Shown in pieces: positions 44,417 through 54,543 of a stretch of 64,000 nucleotides of DNA (positions within the stretch are counted from its first letter, which is position 1; the number at the start of each line of letters is the position of its first letter). The notes under the pieces are model-generated. The model was given only the letters and a program-made list of their open reading frames with translations, did not search any database and had not been told where the DNA came from. The DNA is taken from contig PHGD01000001.1 of NCBI GenBank assembly GCA_011090425.1, positions 56,943 through 120,942 of the forward strand, given 5' to 3'. This DNA comes from Nitrospira sp. LK70. GTDB taxonomy: Bacteria; Nitrospirota; Nitrospiria; Nitrospirales; Nitrospiraceae. The translations under genes and the position numbers were made by a program.

Positions 44417-46418
44417 GTGAGTAAAAATGCTGAACTTTTCACACTGCCAAGTGGCTTCTCATTCGACAAGGCCGCCGCCACCGCACATGTTATGGAGCCC
44501 GTCCATACCCGTGGCGTAGCCAGCTTCCGCGGAAATGAAGAAGTTGCGAATCTTTTCCCGCCACAGCTACCTGAAGGCGTCCAACTCGCGTTCAACACGG
44601 ATGGCTTTGTCGTCGACCTCAATGCCGCGCTCGCCGACAAGACCGCAGGCTATGTGATGCAGTTGCGGCAACGTGGGCAACCTATCGCAGCAATTCAGCT
44701 CAACTGGGCCAAATGGCCGGTAGATGGATCAGAGCGTTGGGGACAGACCGTGCGAATGCATATCGCGAGCTGCAGCAAGCTGATCACAGCGATGGCAATG
44801 ACGCGCGCGCTGCATGTGCACGATCTGACGGCGTCGATGAAAATCATCGACTACCTGCCGACCTATTGGCAGAAGGGGCCGAACATCGACAAAATCACCT
44901 TCGACCAATTGATGACACACAGGTCTGGTTTCCGTGTTCCCGAAACATCGGATACTTTTTATACGATCATGAAACAGAAGGTTGCAGAAGGGGTTATGTC
45001 CGCGGATCTCGGACAGCCCTACTATCAGAACATGAATTTCAGCCTCTGCCGAATATTGCTACCGGTCATGAACGGGACGATTGCGGCCAGTACGACCTTT
45101 CCTTCACCGCCATTTCCCCCCTGATCTCAACGACCAAATTTGGGATTACGTCATGATTGCCGCGTATAAAAGCTATGTTGAGACGAATCTATTCCAGCCA
45201 GCCGGTGTATCCGGCCCGACGCTGACGCATCCCGACATAGATGCGCTTGCCTATAATTTCCCGCCCACAGCCGCCTGGAACTCAGGCGATCTCACCTCGG
45301 ATTGCGGCGGCACCAGCTGGCACATGTCGGTGGACGATCTGCTAGATGTAATGGGCTGCTTTCGTCGTCAGGGCTCGATCGTATCGCCGGCTGAAGCACA
45401 GATCATGCTCGACGCCAGTTACGGCATTGATCAGATTCAACCAACCAATTTGGGTACTCTCTACAACAAGAGTGGCTGGTGGCAGGGCCCAGCTCCAGGC
45501 AAGCAGGTCGAGCAGAGCACCGTTTACTTTCTACCACGCGACATGGAGCTGGTCGTTCTTGCTAATTCCCCGTTCGGCCCGGATGGAGTGAATTTCACCG
45601 GTGTGGTGACCGACACCTACGTCAAAAACATTGTCCCTGAAATTCCGGTCGGCGACTGGATTGCGCGCCATGGCCTTACATCCGCGCGGTATCAGATGGC
45701 GTTCAACGAATATGTCGGGAATCACGGCATGCAGCTCATGGATGTGAGCGGCTATGGTTCGAACACCAGCCTCTACGCGGGGTTATGGGTGAAAACGGCA
45801 GCTCCGCCGCCATCGCAGGCACACCATGGACTGACAGCGGCGGAGTATCAGTCGACCTTCGACCAGTTGACTGCCGAAAGTTATAATCCAGTGCTCCTGA
45901 ACGGCTACGCAACGCCTGGCGGCCCGCGTTTCGCGTGCATCTTCCACAAGAGCACAACGGAGTTATGGGTTGCGCGCCACAATTTGACGGCCGCGCAATA
46001 TCAGGCGGCCTTCAACGACTTCTTAGGTCAGGGCTATACACTCGACTGGGTGAGCGGCTATTTCGACGGCGGCCAGGATCTCTATGCCGCTGTCTGGCGG
46101 AAGCTACCGAACGCAGCAGCCTGGGAAGCGCGTCATGGTCTCACGTCGGCTCAGTATCAGGCGTTCTTCAACGATGTTGTCAGTCGAGGCTACAAGCCTG
46201 TCCTCGTGAGCGGCTATAGCGACGGCTCGATGGATCGTTACGCAGCGATCTTCCGCAAGATCGCTAACGCGCCCACCTGGCAGGCGCGTCATGGCATGAC
46301 TCAGGAGGAATATCAGACGACATTCAGCCAGCTAGTCGGCCAGGACTATAGGCTGGAGCAGGTCACCGGTTACACCGTCGGCGACCAGGATCGCATCGCC
46401 GCTATCTGGACAAAATAA
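44417..46418 (+). pseudogene. serine hydrolase (class C beta-lactamase fold) with five BTRD1 repeats, frameshifted
   Basis: It starts at GTG 44417 with AAGGGG upstream. The first part carries the Ser-x-x-Lys motif SCSKLITA (about residues 118-125), then LPTYWQKGP, ITFDQLMTHRSGF and YYQNMNFSL, as in beta-lactamase/penicillin-binding esterases. The frame breaks in a C6 tract at 45116-45121; deleting one C joins FPSPPFPP directly to DLNDQIWDYVMIAAYKSYVE, giving 666 residues. The rest has YNKSGWWQGP and five tandem C-terminal units (ARHGLTSAQYQ...FND...GY-x-P-x-x-VSGY...RYAAIF-x-K) of the BTRD1 repeat type. No signal peptide is apparent. It may be a recent pseudogene, a sequencing error in the C tract, or a phase-variable gene. 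Confidence 0.82.
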
Positions 46419-46664
46419 AGAGCTTTGCCCGCTGCGGCCTCTGAAACTCTAAAAAACCTGGGCGCGTGACACTTGAACAGTCATCAAGACCGGTACGGTA
46501 CTCGGTCACGCTGCCGGCCGTACTGCTGTTTTGGTTTCAACCCTCATCCCCGAGACCCGGCTGTCAGGAAGTGGTCCTTTATCGTGCGTGGGTAAGGATC
46601 GCTTCGCCGGGTGGGGAGGCCGATTTCTTTTTTCAGGACAAGCCCATATGGAAATAGGCAACGC

Positions 46665-46874
46665 TCACCTCTCCAAGTATTGGAGCGCATCCCGCAGGGC
46701 TTGAATCGTCAGGGGCACATTCCCTTCGCTGCGGTTATTGATTGGGACATACCTCTGTCGCTTTTCTCCCACCGCTTTCTTCACCAAATCCACGGTGTCT
46801 CGCCGCAACTCTGGAAGCTCTTCCACAATTTTCGTGTACGGTTCCGCTCGTTTTTTCGCCGCTTCATAAGGCAT
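46665..46874 (-). pseudogene. DUF72 (YecE-like) C-terminal fragment
   Basis: The - strand frame reads RRDTVDLVKKAVGEKRQRYV and then PINNRSEGNVPLTIQAL, which matches the C-terminal [VI]NNR-x-EGNAPLT-x-QAL signature of DUF72 proteins. Only the last 70 residues of the roughly 250-residue family are recognisable; the frame upstream (to 47027) has no family likeness. It is a leftover from rearrangement at this junction. Confidence 0.6.
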
Positions 46875-47230
46875 CTTGAGCGGCGTCAGGAGGCGCAAGA
46901 CCGTAAAGGGTGCGGCGAGGAGATCACCGACCTGTTCAGGAGAGCCACACCGTACTGTGGCGGGGAGCCTATCAGGCAGGCAAAAAGCGCAATCACCACA
47001 CGGAACGGCGAGACGAGCGCGTCCCACGACTGGTCAGGAGGCGTCGTGAGCCTCCAACGTCTCTAGAGACTAACCCTACGTGTTCCCGGCGTGTTCTCTT
47101 GACAGCAAAATTGGCCCCAATTCCCCTGAAGTGCACTGACCATAACTGAGTCCGAAAAATAGCCAAACGTCGCTGCTGGAGAGCCGTTCCACTGCTCTGA
47201 CAAGGACTTGTGTGGAAGTTCCGGAAAGGC

Positions 47231-47268
47231 TTACAAAACCGCTGCTCTGCCGATTGAGCTACGCCAGC
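47231..47268 (-). pseudogene. tRNA-Thr(TGT) 5'-half remnant
   Basis: Read on the - strand from 47268, the sequence has a tRNA layout: a 7-base acceptor strand GCTGGCG, TA, a D arm GCTC-AATCGGCA-GAGC and an anticodon loop TTTGTAA with TGT anticodon. After the loop the expected ACCGC stem is replaced by GCCTTTCC, and no T arm or matching acceptor CGCCAGC follows. So the gene is cut at the anticodon arm. Its missing 3' half pointed towards the accessory region, as expected if an element integrated or excised there. Confidence 0.72.
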
Positions 47269-47451
47269 CCCTCTGCGAGTCGCGTTCGAACTTCGTCTCG
47301 CACAGTACCAATAGGTCAAAGAACCTGTCAAGAAAGGTACCCCCTTCCAAGGAGGATCGATTGCTGGGTTTATTGATACGGCTTGCATTGCGTGCCGCGT
47401 GTCATTATTCTAGGTTCGTTTTCTTCTTTCGTATTCCAAATGGTATCGGAC

Positions 47452-48903
47452 ATGAATCAAGTCCACGTCCTGGTTGTCGATGACGATCCTGCCGTGCGGG
47501 ATGTGCTGCGGGAAGCGCTGGTCCAGGAAGAGTATCACGTCTCCACTGCCGAGGACGGTGCGACGGCCATTCAGGCGGTCAAGGATTCAGTGGTTCACGT
47601 CGTGATCACGGATTTTCAGTTGCCCGATATCGATGGAATCGAGATCATCGATCGCCTTGCGAAACTCGATGCGAAGATCATTCCTATCATGATGACCGGA
47701 TTCGGCACTATTGAAACAGCGGTCCGTGCCATGAAGTCCGGCGCGTTCGATTTCATTACCAAGCCGTTTGACCTTGAGGCTGTGGCGGTTGTGGTTCGGA
47801 AGGCGACGGAATTCCTTCGGCTTCGGCAGGAAAACCACCTTCTGCGGAAGGCCGTGCGTGATCAATATCGGTTGGAACAGCTGGTGGGAGCCAGCGAGCC
47901 CATCCAACAAGTGATGGAGTTCGTCCGAAAAGTTGCCGACAGCGACAGCACGGTCATGATTCAAGGAGAGAGCGGCACCGGCAAAGAGTTAGTGGCTCGC
48001 ATGCTCCACTTCAATAGTCTGCGCAAGGATCGTCCGCTGGTCCCGGTGAATTGCGGCGCCATTCCAGAAAATCTGCTGGAATCGGAACTCTTCGGGCACG
48101 AAAAAGGCGCGTTCACGGGAGCCATTCATGCGCGGATGGGCCGTTTTGAACTGGCAAATGGAGGTACCATCTTTCTCGATGAAATCGGTGAAATGAGCCT
48201 ACCGTTGCAGGTCAAGCTGCTTCGGGTGTTACAAGAACGGGAATTCGAACGAGTAGGGGGAAATCGGACGATTCATGTGGATGTGCGGATCGTTGCCGCG
48301 ACCAATCAGGATTTGGAAATGCTGATCGAGGAAAAGCGATTTCGTAAAGACCTCTTCTATCGGCTCAATGTGATTCCCATCGTCATCCCTCCGCTTCGAG
48401 AACGCCGGAGCGATATTCCGCTCCTGATCGACCACTTTCTGACTCGCTTCAATCAAACCAAGCATACCGAGGTTTCCGGCCCTGCACCGGACGCTCTCCG
48501 GCGATTGACCGAATACGACTGGCCCGGCAACATTCGGGAGTTAGAGAACATGGTTGAGCGGTTGGTCGTACTCAAAAAGGACGGACTCCTTTCCCTCGGA
48601 GATCTCCCCGAGAAAATCAGCCGGAGGCCGCCGAGCCCAGAACTCACGGAGCAGTTCATCCGGTTCGGTGAGGACGGCATTAATCTTTCCAGAGAAGTTG
48701 AGCAGTACGAAAAACATCTCATCATGGAAGCCTTGCGCAAAGCCAACGGTGTCACCTCTCGTGCAGCGCAGCTGCTCCACCTGAACAGGACGACATTGGT
48801 TGAAAAACTTAAGCGTAAGGGTGTGGATCCACGGTCCAACCTAGAAGCCCTCCCGTTATGGCCGCGGCCTGCCGGTCAAAAGATTGACGACCTCGCGACC
48901 TAA
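47452..48903 (+). CDS. sigma-54-dependent response regulator, NtrC/FlrC family
   Basis: A two-component transcription activator of about 483 residues. The receiver domain (about 5-120) has the acidic pocket VDDDPA, the phospho-acceptor Asp in [10 protein letters not shown] and Lys in FITKPFD. The AAA+ domain (about 140-375) has Walker A GESGTGKE, the sigma-54 contact loop GAFTGA and Walker B LDEIGEM. The Fis-type HTH at the end includes [20 protein letters not shown]. The start is uncertain: ATG 47452 (chosen) or 47440, both with weak ribosome sites; the frame is open to 47383. It heads a flagellar regulatory cluster and probably activates flagellar sigma-54 promoters. Confidence 0.88.
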   Translation: MNQVHVLVVDDDPAVRDVLREALVQEEYHVSTAEDGATAIQAVKDSVVHVVITDFQLPDIDGIEIIDRLAKLDAKIIPIMMTGFGTIETAVRAMKSGAFDFITKPFDLEAVAVVVRKATEFLRLRQENHLLRKAVRDQYRLEQLVGASEPIQQVMEFVRKVADSDSTVMIQGESGTGKELVARMLHFNSLRKDRPLVPVNCGAIPENLLESELFGHEKGAFTGAIHARMGRFELANGGTIFLDEIGEMSLPLQVKLLRVLQEREFERVGGNRTIHVDVRIVAATNQDLEMLIEEKRFRKDLFYRLNVIPIVIPPLRERRSDIPLLIDHFLTRFNQTKHTEVSGPAPDALRRLTEYDWPGNIRELENMVERLVVLKKDGLLSLGDLPEKISRRPPSPELTEQFIRFGEDGINLSREVEQYEKHLIMEALRKANGVTSRAAQLLHLNRTTLVEKLKRKGVDPRSNLEALPLWPRPAGQKIDDLAT

Positions 48904-49021
48904 CCGACGCCAATCCTGACAGGATCCATATAGGCTCGCGATTCCACTCGATAACTCGCGTGAATTCCTGCGAGTTTTCCGGACCGGTACAGGGCATGAG
49001 CTTTGCTGATGCCCTATCGCC

Positions 49022-51202
49022 GTGTATCGATGCTGTTTACGATGTCGTCCATTCCTGTGCTCAATGGCCGCCTGGATGTCGTTCTCCTCTCCGATCGTCG
49101 AGAAGGTCCCCTGGTGTTCTTCTCTCAACACCTCGATCGCGGCAGCCACCGAACGAACGACATCCATACGGAATCCAGTATCTGGTGAACGGCTCGCCCA
49201 ACCTCTGCCGGATGACGGGCCTCGTCAGGAGGGCCGATCTTCTGGCATCGACGGTCTGGCATGGCAAGAAGGCTGGTCTGCGTACAAGAAGAACGCATGG
49301 CCGGAGGCGCAACGATTCTTTGGGAAGATTGTAAAGGACCATCCTGAAAGTCCGCTAGTCCCATCGGCGAAAGCTTTTCTGGTGGAGCTCTTGTTGCGTG
49401 AGGGTGGGTCGAGACAATCCCGGTTCGAAGCGATTGTGGAGTACAAAAAGCTTCTCCGGGACCATCCGCAATCGTTAAATGCCAGGAGGGCGGGATGGCG
49501 GATCGCGGATTTGCATTTTGAGCAAGGCGCGTTCCAAGAAGCCCAAGCGCTTTACGAACAAGCGATGGCCCATTCCGTCAGCGTTCCCTTCGATAGGAAT
49601 CGAGCTCTGTTGGGTCTTGGGTACACGTTCATGGCCATGGGGAAATGGAGCGATGCCGAGCACGCGTTTGTCGACGTTCGAAAAGGAAGTGAAGACGAGC
49701 TGTTGCTCCAAGGAGCGACGTTGGGCTTGGCCCATGCGCTGTTCAGAGAGCAACGATTTTCCGAGGCGCAGCCGATCTTCGATAGCGGCTATCGACGCTG
49801 GCCGCATCTGCTGAAAGGCGATCCTTTGTCTCTTCAGCGGTATGCCCTCACGCAGGCGAACCTGCATCACGTGGCTTCCGCTCGAGATCTCATGTTGTTC
49901 TTCTACAATCTCTATCCCCGCCATGACTATGCACCTACGGCTCTGCTGCACGTAGCCGAGGGATTGAGAGCGAGCGGCAAACTGCCGCTTGCCGAGTTCG
50001 TCTATGCCCTGATTCCCTCGCTCTATCCGACCAGCGCGTTGGAGACCACGGCCAAACTCCGGCTCGCGGCGCTTCGCGCGGAGAACATGTTGACGGCCGG
50101 CAGCAATTTGCTCGGGCTCACGGTCAGCGCCATGATCCATGATGTACCGAGTCCGGACCAGACCGACGTCTCCTATCGATCACTGCTCGAAGAGATTGCG
50201 ACTCGAGAAGTCGGTAATGCGATAGGAACTGAGGCCCTGTATTACCTCGGCAAAGAATACGAACATGCAAGCGACATGAATCGAGCGCTTCATACCTACA
50301 AGGAGATCACGCTTCGAGTCGCCGACAAGAACGAGCCATGGACCTTGAAAGCCTCAGAGCGCCTGTCCGCCCTGCTGACACCGTGGGTCGAGGCTGCGAT
50401 CGCATCGCGAGACGATCTGACGGTCGTCAGTCTGTTTCATAGGCACGGGGCAATGGCCGAGCAACGCTATGCGCGTTCTCCTCTGTTGCTTGACATAGCG
50501 GAATCTCATCGGCGCTTGGGATTCTCCCCGGAGGCCGTACGGCTGTACCAGTCAGTCATTAGATCACACAGCGATTCGGCATTGGTCGAATCTGCCTTGA
50601 TCGGCCTTGGAAAGAGCTATCTGGATCAGCGGGATCCTCAAGCCGCCAGAAAAGTGCTGGAGCGGTACCGGTTTCAGTTCCCTCTCGGCAAGTACGAAGG
50701 GGAAGTGGTGTATCTCCTGGTCGATACCATGCGGCAACAGCGGGATCTGCAGGGGCTGCTCCATCTGTGCCGGACATGGCTCTTGCGCCATCCCATCCAT
50801 CCTGAACGACCGGCCATGTACATACAGTTGGCCAAGACGCTGGGAGAACTGGAAAAGCTCGATGAGTCCGCACTGGCCTACGAAGAGGCGTTCAGAGCCG
50901 GCGCAGCGCCATCGTCCGATGTGCTCATATCCTATGCGGATACCTTGTCGCGAGTGAATCAGCATGAGCGGGCGATCGCCGCCTATCAAGTAGTGTTGGA
51001 AAAGAAACCGAACGTGTCTCAAGCCGATTGGGCGCGTCTGCAAACCGCCCAACATTGGACGGCGTTAAAACAATACGATCGCGCCACCGTCGCGCTGGCC
51101 GAGCTCGATGTCACGGACGATCCGATGCTGAACCGACTGTCGTCGTTTCTTCAAGCGAGTTTGCGAACGGCCGGTCGTTCGGGGAGATCAGAGGGACTAT
51201 GA
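49022..51202 (+). CDS. TPR-repeat protein of the flagellar regulatory cluster
   Basis: A repeat-rich helical protein (up to 726 residues). From about residue 80 on, many tetratricopeptide-like units are visible (for example GWSAYKKNAWPEAQRFFGKI, LLGLGYTFMAMGKWSDAEHA, ALIGLGKSYLDQRDPQAA and AYQVVLEKKPNVSQADWAR), implying a protein-interaction scaffold. The first 75 residues are Cys/Ser/Arg-rich and look non-coding, with a GTG at 49022 and no Shine-Dalgarno, so the true start is probably inside the frame. No clear signal peptide is seen. The histidine kinase start codon overlaps its stop (ATGA), so the two are coupled; it may serve the flagellar two-component pathway. Confidence 0.72.
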   Translation: MYRCCLRCRPFLCSMAAWMSFSSPIVEKVPWCSSLNTSIAAATERTTSIRNPVSGERLAQPLPDDGPRQEGRSSGIDGLAWQEGWSAYKKNAWPEAQRFFGKIVKDHPESPLVPSAKAFLVELLLREGGSRQSRFEAIVEYKKLLRDHPQSLNARRAGWRIADLHFEQGAFQEAQALYEQAMAHSVSVPFDRNRALLGLGYTFMAMGKWSDAEHAFVDVRKGSEDELLLQGATLGLAHALFREQRFSEAQPIFDSGYRRWPHLLKGDPLSLQRYALTQANLHHVASARDLMLFFYNLYPRHDYAPTALLHVAEGLRASGKLPLAEFVYALIPSLYPTSALETTAKLRLAALRAENMLTAGSNLLGLTVSAMIHDVPSPDQTDVSYRSLLEEIATREVGNAIGTEALYYLGKEYEHASDMNRALHTYKEITLRVADKNEPWTLKASERLSALLTPWVEAAIASRDDLTVVSLFHRHGAMAEQRYARSPLLLDIAESHRRLGFSPEAVRLYQSVIRSHSDSALVESALIGLGKSYLDQRDPQAARKVLERYRFQFPLGKYEGEVVYLLVDTMRQQRDLQGLLHLCRTWLLRHPIHPERPAMYIQLAKTLGELEKLDESALAYEEAFRAGAAPSSDVLISYADTLSRVNQHERAIAAYQVVLEKKPNVSQADWARLQTAQHWTALKQYDRATVALAELDVTDDPMLNRLSSFLQASLRTAGRSGRSEGL

Positions 51203-52476
51203 CGAATGCGGTGGCCGGACATCCGGAGGAACGTGAACTGCTGCGCGCCGCATTCAGAAGTTTTGATGAGGCTTCTCACACGTTGCAGCAGTCGTACAGT
51301 GCGCTCACGGCACGCGTGGAACAGATGGATCTGGAGTTGGCACGGAGCAACGAGGCGCTTCGTCGGCAGCTCGGAGACAACGAGGCCATGCGCCTGCATC
51401 TGGATGGGGTTCTTGAGTCCTTGTCGACAGGGGTGTTGGTGGTGGACGATGGCGCGACGATCAGTCGCAGCAATCGCGCCGCCGAGAGGTTACTGGGAGC
51501 CAGGGATATCGAACTTCAGAACCGTCGTGCGACGGATGTATTGGCCGAGGCGGGGCTTGGCCTGTACGATCGGCCGCAACGCATCGGACAGACCATCGTC
51601 TCCATTAGCCGGGTTCCGCTCCACAACGATTCCGCAGAGGGCTCCGGTCACCTCATTCTGTTTCAGGACATCACCCGCATCTATCAGCTTGAGGAGCAGC
51701 TACAGCGCAAAGAACGGCTTGCGGCCATGGGGGAGCTGATCGGTCGGATCGCCCACGAGATCAGGAATCCCTTGGGCAGTGTGGAGCTTTTCGCGTCCAT
51801 GCTGCAGCGCGATCTGGCCGAGCAGTCGTCCGCCAAACGTTATGCCCTACAGATCTCGGAGGCCGTCCAGTCGATGGATCGTTTGCTGGGCAATCTCTTG
51901 CTGTACACCAGACCGGTTCGCATGGTTCGTGATTGGCACTCGGCTGAGCCATTGATCGGCGAATCGATCAAGTTGGCCGCCCATGCGCTCACCCGAGTGC
52001 CGGTTGACATCCGAGTGGAGATGGGCCGGAAGGTCCATTCGATCTGGTGTCACGACGGACAGCTGAAGCAAGTCCTCGTAAACTTGATCGTCAATGCGGT
52101 TCAGGCGATGCCGAATGGAGGTGTCTTGGAGATCAATCTTTCCCAAGAACCGCCGGAGACGCTTGGCACGTCCGCTGTTCGGCTGACCGTACGCGATTCA
52201 GGTATGGGTATCGACCCGGCCCATCGCTCGCGCATATTCGATCCATTCTTTACGACGAAAGAGGAGGGAACCGGTCTCGGCCTGGCGATTGTTCATTCGA
52301 TCGTCGAAGGACACCAAGGACGGATCGATGTCGAGAGCAGGGTCGGGCAAGGCACCGCATGCTCGATCATTCTCCCTCATCCTTCAATGGGCGGAGATCC
52401 ACACGAGGTGCAAGTCCGAATGGGAAGCGAGCCTGAATCCGGTGACGCTCTCTCAAACGCGCATGAGGTAATGTGA
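51199..52476 (+). CDS. PAS-domain sensor histidine kinase, FlrB-like
   Basis: A 425-residue cytoplasmic histidine kinase. ATG 51199 overlaps the TPR stop codon by four bases and has GAGGG just upstream; the frame is open earlier but without homology. A coiled coil (about 20-70) precedes a PAS domain (about 72-170, VLESLSTGVLVVDD). The H box is RIAHEIRNPLGSVELF near residues 196-211 and the HATPase domain follows with N box NLIVNAVQAMP, G1 box DSGMGID, F box FFTTKEEGTGLGL. It has no transmembrane segment, as in FlrB/FleS of polar flagella. Its partner should be one or both sigma-54 regulators beside it. Confidence 0.88.
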   Translation: MTNAVAGHPEERELLRAAFRSFDEASHTLQQSYSALTARVEQMDLELARSNEALRRQLGDNEAMRLHLDGVLESLSTGVLVVDDGATISRSNRAAERLLGARDIELQNRRATDVLAEAGLGLYDRPQRIGQTIVSISRVPLHNDSAEGSGHLILFQDITRIYQLEEQLQRKERLAAMGELIGRIAHEIRNPLGSVELFASMLQRDLAEQSSAKRYALQISEAVQSMDRLLGNLLLYTRPVRMVRDWHSAEPLIGESIKLAAHALTRVPVDIRVEMGRKVHSIWCHDGQLKQVLVNLIVNAVQAMPNGGVLEINLSQEPPETLGTSAVRLTVRDSGMGIDPAHRSRIFDPFFTTKEEGTGLGLAIVHSIVEGHQGRIDVESRVGQGTACSIILPHPSMGGDPHEVQVRMGSEPESGDALSNAHEVM

Positions 52477-52492
52477 GCGGAGGAATGGTCTC

Positions 52493-53905
52493 ATGAATGA
52501 CCGGGAGAAGAGTAACCCTCTTTCTGAAACTGGTGACGAGAACGAGCGCATTCTCATCGTCGATGACGACCCATCGATGCGAACTGCGCTCATGGAGACA
52601 GTCAAGCGGCTCGGCTATTCGGTGCAAGGAGCGGTCGATGGAATGGACGCCATCGAACGGCTTGCCCATTTTCGTCCCTGGATGGTGCTGACCGACCTCC
52701 GGATGCCGCGTCTGAACGGGCTCGAATTGATCAAGGAGGTCAGGGCGCGTGCTCCTCACGCCACGATCGTTCTGATGACGGCTTATGGGGCCATAGAGAC
52801 AGCCGTCGAGGCCATGAAGCTGGGTGCCGGTGAGTATCTCTTGAAACCGTTCTCCATGGACGTGTTGGAGCGAGTCATCGCAAATCTCAAATCCGGACGA
52901 GAAGAAGGAACCGTCACCGGTCATTCGCCCAATCAGTTGGACAACCGGGCTCTTTTAACCCAAGACCCAGGAATGATCCGGCTCATCAGTACCATCGAAG
53001 GGGTGGCATCCAGTCAGGCCACCGTACTGATTCAGGGGGAGAGCGGCACAGGAAAAGAGTTGTTAGCCCGGTTTATCCATAATCGGAGTCCGCGGGCCCA
53101 TCGGCCGTTCATCGCGGTCAATTGTGCGGCGTTGCCGGATGGGTTGCTCGAGAGCGAACTCTTCGGCCACGAGCGCGGTGCGTTCACCGGCGCCTTGATC
53201 AGGAAAATCGGCAAGTTTGAGATGGCTCATACCGGCACCTTGCTCCTGGACGAAATCAGTGAAATGAACTTGAGCCTCCAGGCCAAGTTGTTGCGCGTGC
53301 TGCAGGAACGTGAGGTCGATCGGATCGGGGGGCGCGACCCGGTTTCAATCAATATTCGCGTGATCGCGACGACCAATCGGGCGCTCTATCGAGAAGTCGA
53401 GCAAGGACGTTTTCGAGAGGATCTGTACTATCGTCTCAACGTCTTTCCGGTCACGGTTCCCCCGCTGCGTGAACGGACGATCGACATTCCATTGCTCGCG
53501 CGGCATTTTGTGAGCCAGTCGGCCATGAGGAATGGTCTGGCGCAACCGGCTCTGTCGGAAAGCGCGACGGCCCACTTGCAACGGTTGATGTGGAAAGGAA
53601 ACGTCCGTGAATTGGAGAATGTCATGGAACGGGCCCTGTTGCTGGCAGGGCATGGTCCGATCCTTCCCGAACACTGTCCTCCTGAACAGAGCGGAGAAAC
53701 GTCGGTCCAGCCTGTCCCTCCGCAACAAACGGTCAACGGATCCCTGTGGGAAATGGAGAGGGAGTTGATTTTTAAGACGTTGGCACGGGTGAAGGACAAT
53801 CGAACACATGCGGCGAAGGAGCTGGGCATCAGCATTCGTACGTTACGGAATAAACTGCGAGAGTATCGGGAGACTGAACGACCGTTGTCTATCATTGCGC
53901 CGTGA
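52493..53905 (+). CDS. sigma-54-dependent flagellar response regulator, FlrC-like
   Basis: A 470-residue NtrC-family activator. Receiver domain about 18-135 (VDDDPS, Asp in MVLTDLRMPRL, Lys in LLKPF), AAA+ domain about 150-390 with [14 protein letters not shown] and LDEISEM, and a C-terminal Fis HTH (NRTHAAKELGISIRTLRNKL). It lies 16 bases after the kinase and immediately before flgB, the arrangement of FlrBC/FleSR pairs, so it is the probable activator of the sigma-54 promoter found upstream of flgB. It is a paralogue of the regulator at 47452, with which it shares all core motifs. Confidence 0.9.
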   Translation: MNDREKSNPLSETGDENERILIVDDDPSMRTALMETVKRLGYSVQGAVDGMDAIERLAHFRPWMVLTDLRMPRLNGLELIKEVRARAPHATIVLMTAYGAIETAVEAMKLGAGEYLLKPFSMDVLERVIANLKSGREEGTVTGHSPNQLDNRALLTQDPGMIRLISTIEGVASSQATVLIQGESGTGKELLARFIHNRSPRAHRPFIAVNCAALPDGLLESELFGHERGAFTGALIRKIGKFEMAHTGTLLLDEISEMNLSLQAKLLRVLQEREVDRIGGRDPVSINIRVIATTNRALYREVEQGRFREDLYYRLNVFPVTVPPLRERTIDIPLLARHFVSQSAMRNGLAQPALSESATAHLQRLMWKGNVRELENVMERALLLAGHGPILPEHCPPEQSGETSVQPVPPQQTVNGSLWEMERELIFKTLARVKDNRTHAAKELGISIRTLRNKLREYRETERPLSIIAP

Positions 53906-54037
53906 ACGAGGCAAGAATTGCCGGTCGGCAAGTTCTTGCTACGGACGGTAATGATCAATGGGGGGCTCGCGAGTGGAGCGAAAATCGATGGAGAGGGCAG
54001 GTGGCAGCGCTCATGGCCGTCACCTCAGTACTCCGAC

Positions 54038-54053
54038 AGGCATTATGGTTGCA
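54038..54053 (+). promoter_or_regulatory. sigma-54 promoter upstream of flgB
   Basis: The sequence AGGCATTATGGTTGCA has GG at 54039-54040 and GC at 54051-54052 with exactly ten bases between, and fits the -24/-12 consensus (T)GGCAC-N5-TTGCA closely, including TTGC. It lies 38 bases before the flgB start codon, placing the transcript start about 12 bases after the GC. It sits in the 185-base gap between a sigma-54 activator gene and the flagellar operon, so the context supports it. Confidence 0.68.
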
Positions 54054-54090
54054 TGGATAAAGCGCCGTTGGTGGAAAGGAGCATGGGGTC

Positions 54091-54501
54091 ATGACGATAT
54101 TTGATCGAACGATGCGGCTCTTGGAGCGAACGCTTGATCTTCGCAGCGCACGACAACGAGTGATCGCTTCGAACTTGGCCAACGAAGAAACGCCGGGCTA
54201 TCGCGCATCGGAATTGACCTTTATGGATCAATTGCAGGCAGCCCGCAAGGGACGTCTGCCGATCGTCATGGCTGCGACGCAGTCTGGACATTTCGGCGCT
54301 CGTGGGCCGCAGGGTGTTCAGGCAGTCACGGGGAAACTCAATGAAGTGCCCGCCGGCGATCTCCCGCTCGACGCAAACTCCGTGAATCTCGAGTTGGAGA
54401 TGGCCAAATTATCCGAGAACGCCATGCAGTACAACGCAGCTGCGACGATACTGGCCAAGAAGTTCAACGGATTACTGAGTGCCATACGAGATGCGCGGTG
54501 A
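54091..54501 (+). CDS. flgB: flagellar basal-body rod protein FlgB
   Basis: Proximal rod subunit of 136 residues, exported by the flagellar type III system. The N-terminal rod motif ARQRVIASNLANEETPGYRA (about 21-40) is the conserved flg_bb_rod signature, and the C-terminal helix (about 105-130) is the usual partner helix. Start ATG has GGAAAGGAG upstream. It is the first gene of the basal-body operon, 42 bases before flgC. Confidence 0.93.
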   Translation: MTIFDRTMRLLERTLDLRSARQRVIASNLANEETPGYRASELTFMDQLQAARKGRLPIVMAATQSGHFGARGPQGVQAVTGKLNEVPAGDLPLDANSVNLELEMAKLSENAMQYNAAATILAKKFNGLLSAIRDAR

Positions 54502-54543
54502 TGCAGGTCCCTCGGCATTAATCTGTTTTTACGGAGGTTCATC

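Larger units (their letters stand above)
46419..47439. other. degenerate junction between the accessory cluster and the flagellar regulon
   Basis: About 1 kb without an intact gene. It contains the DUF72 fragment (46665-46874, - strand) and the tRNA-Thr half (47231-47268, - strand). The parts at 46419-46664 and 46875-47230 show nothing I recognise. The composition is mixed, as expected of joined fragments. Confidence 0.5.
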
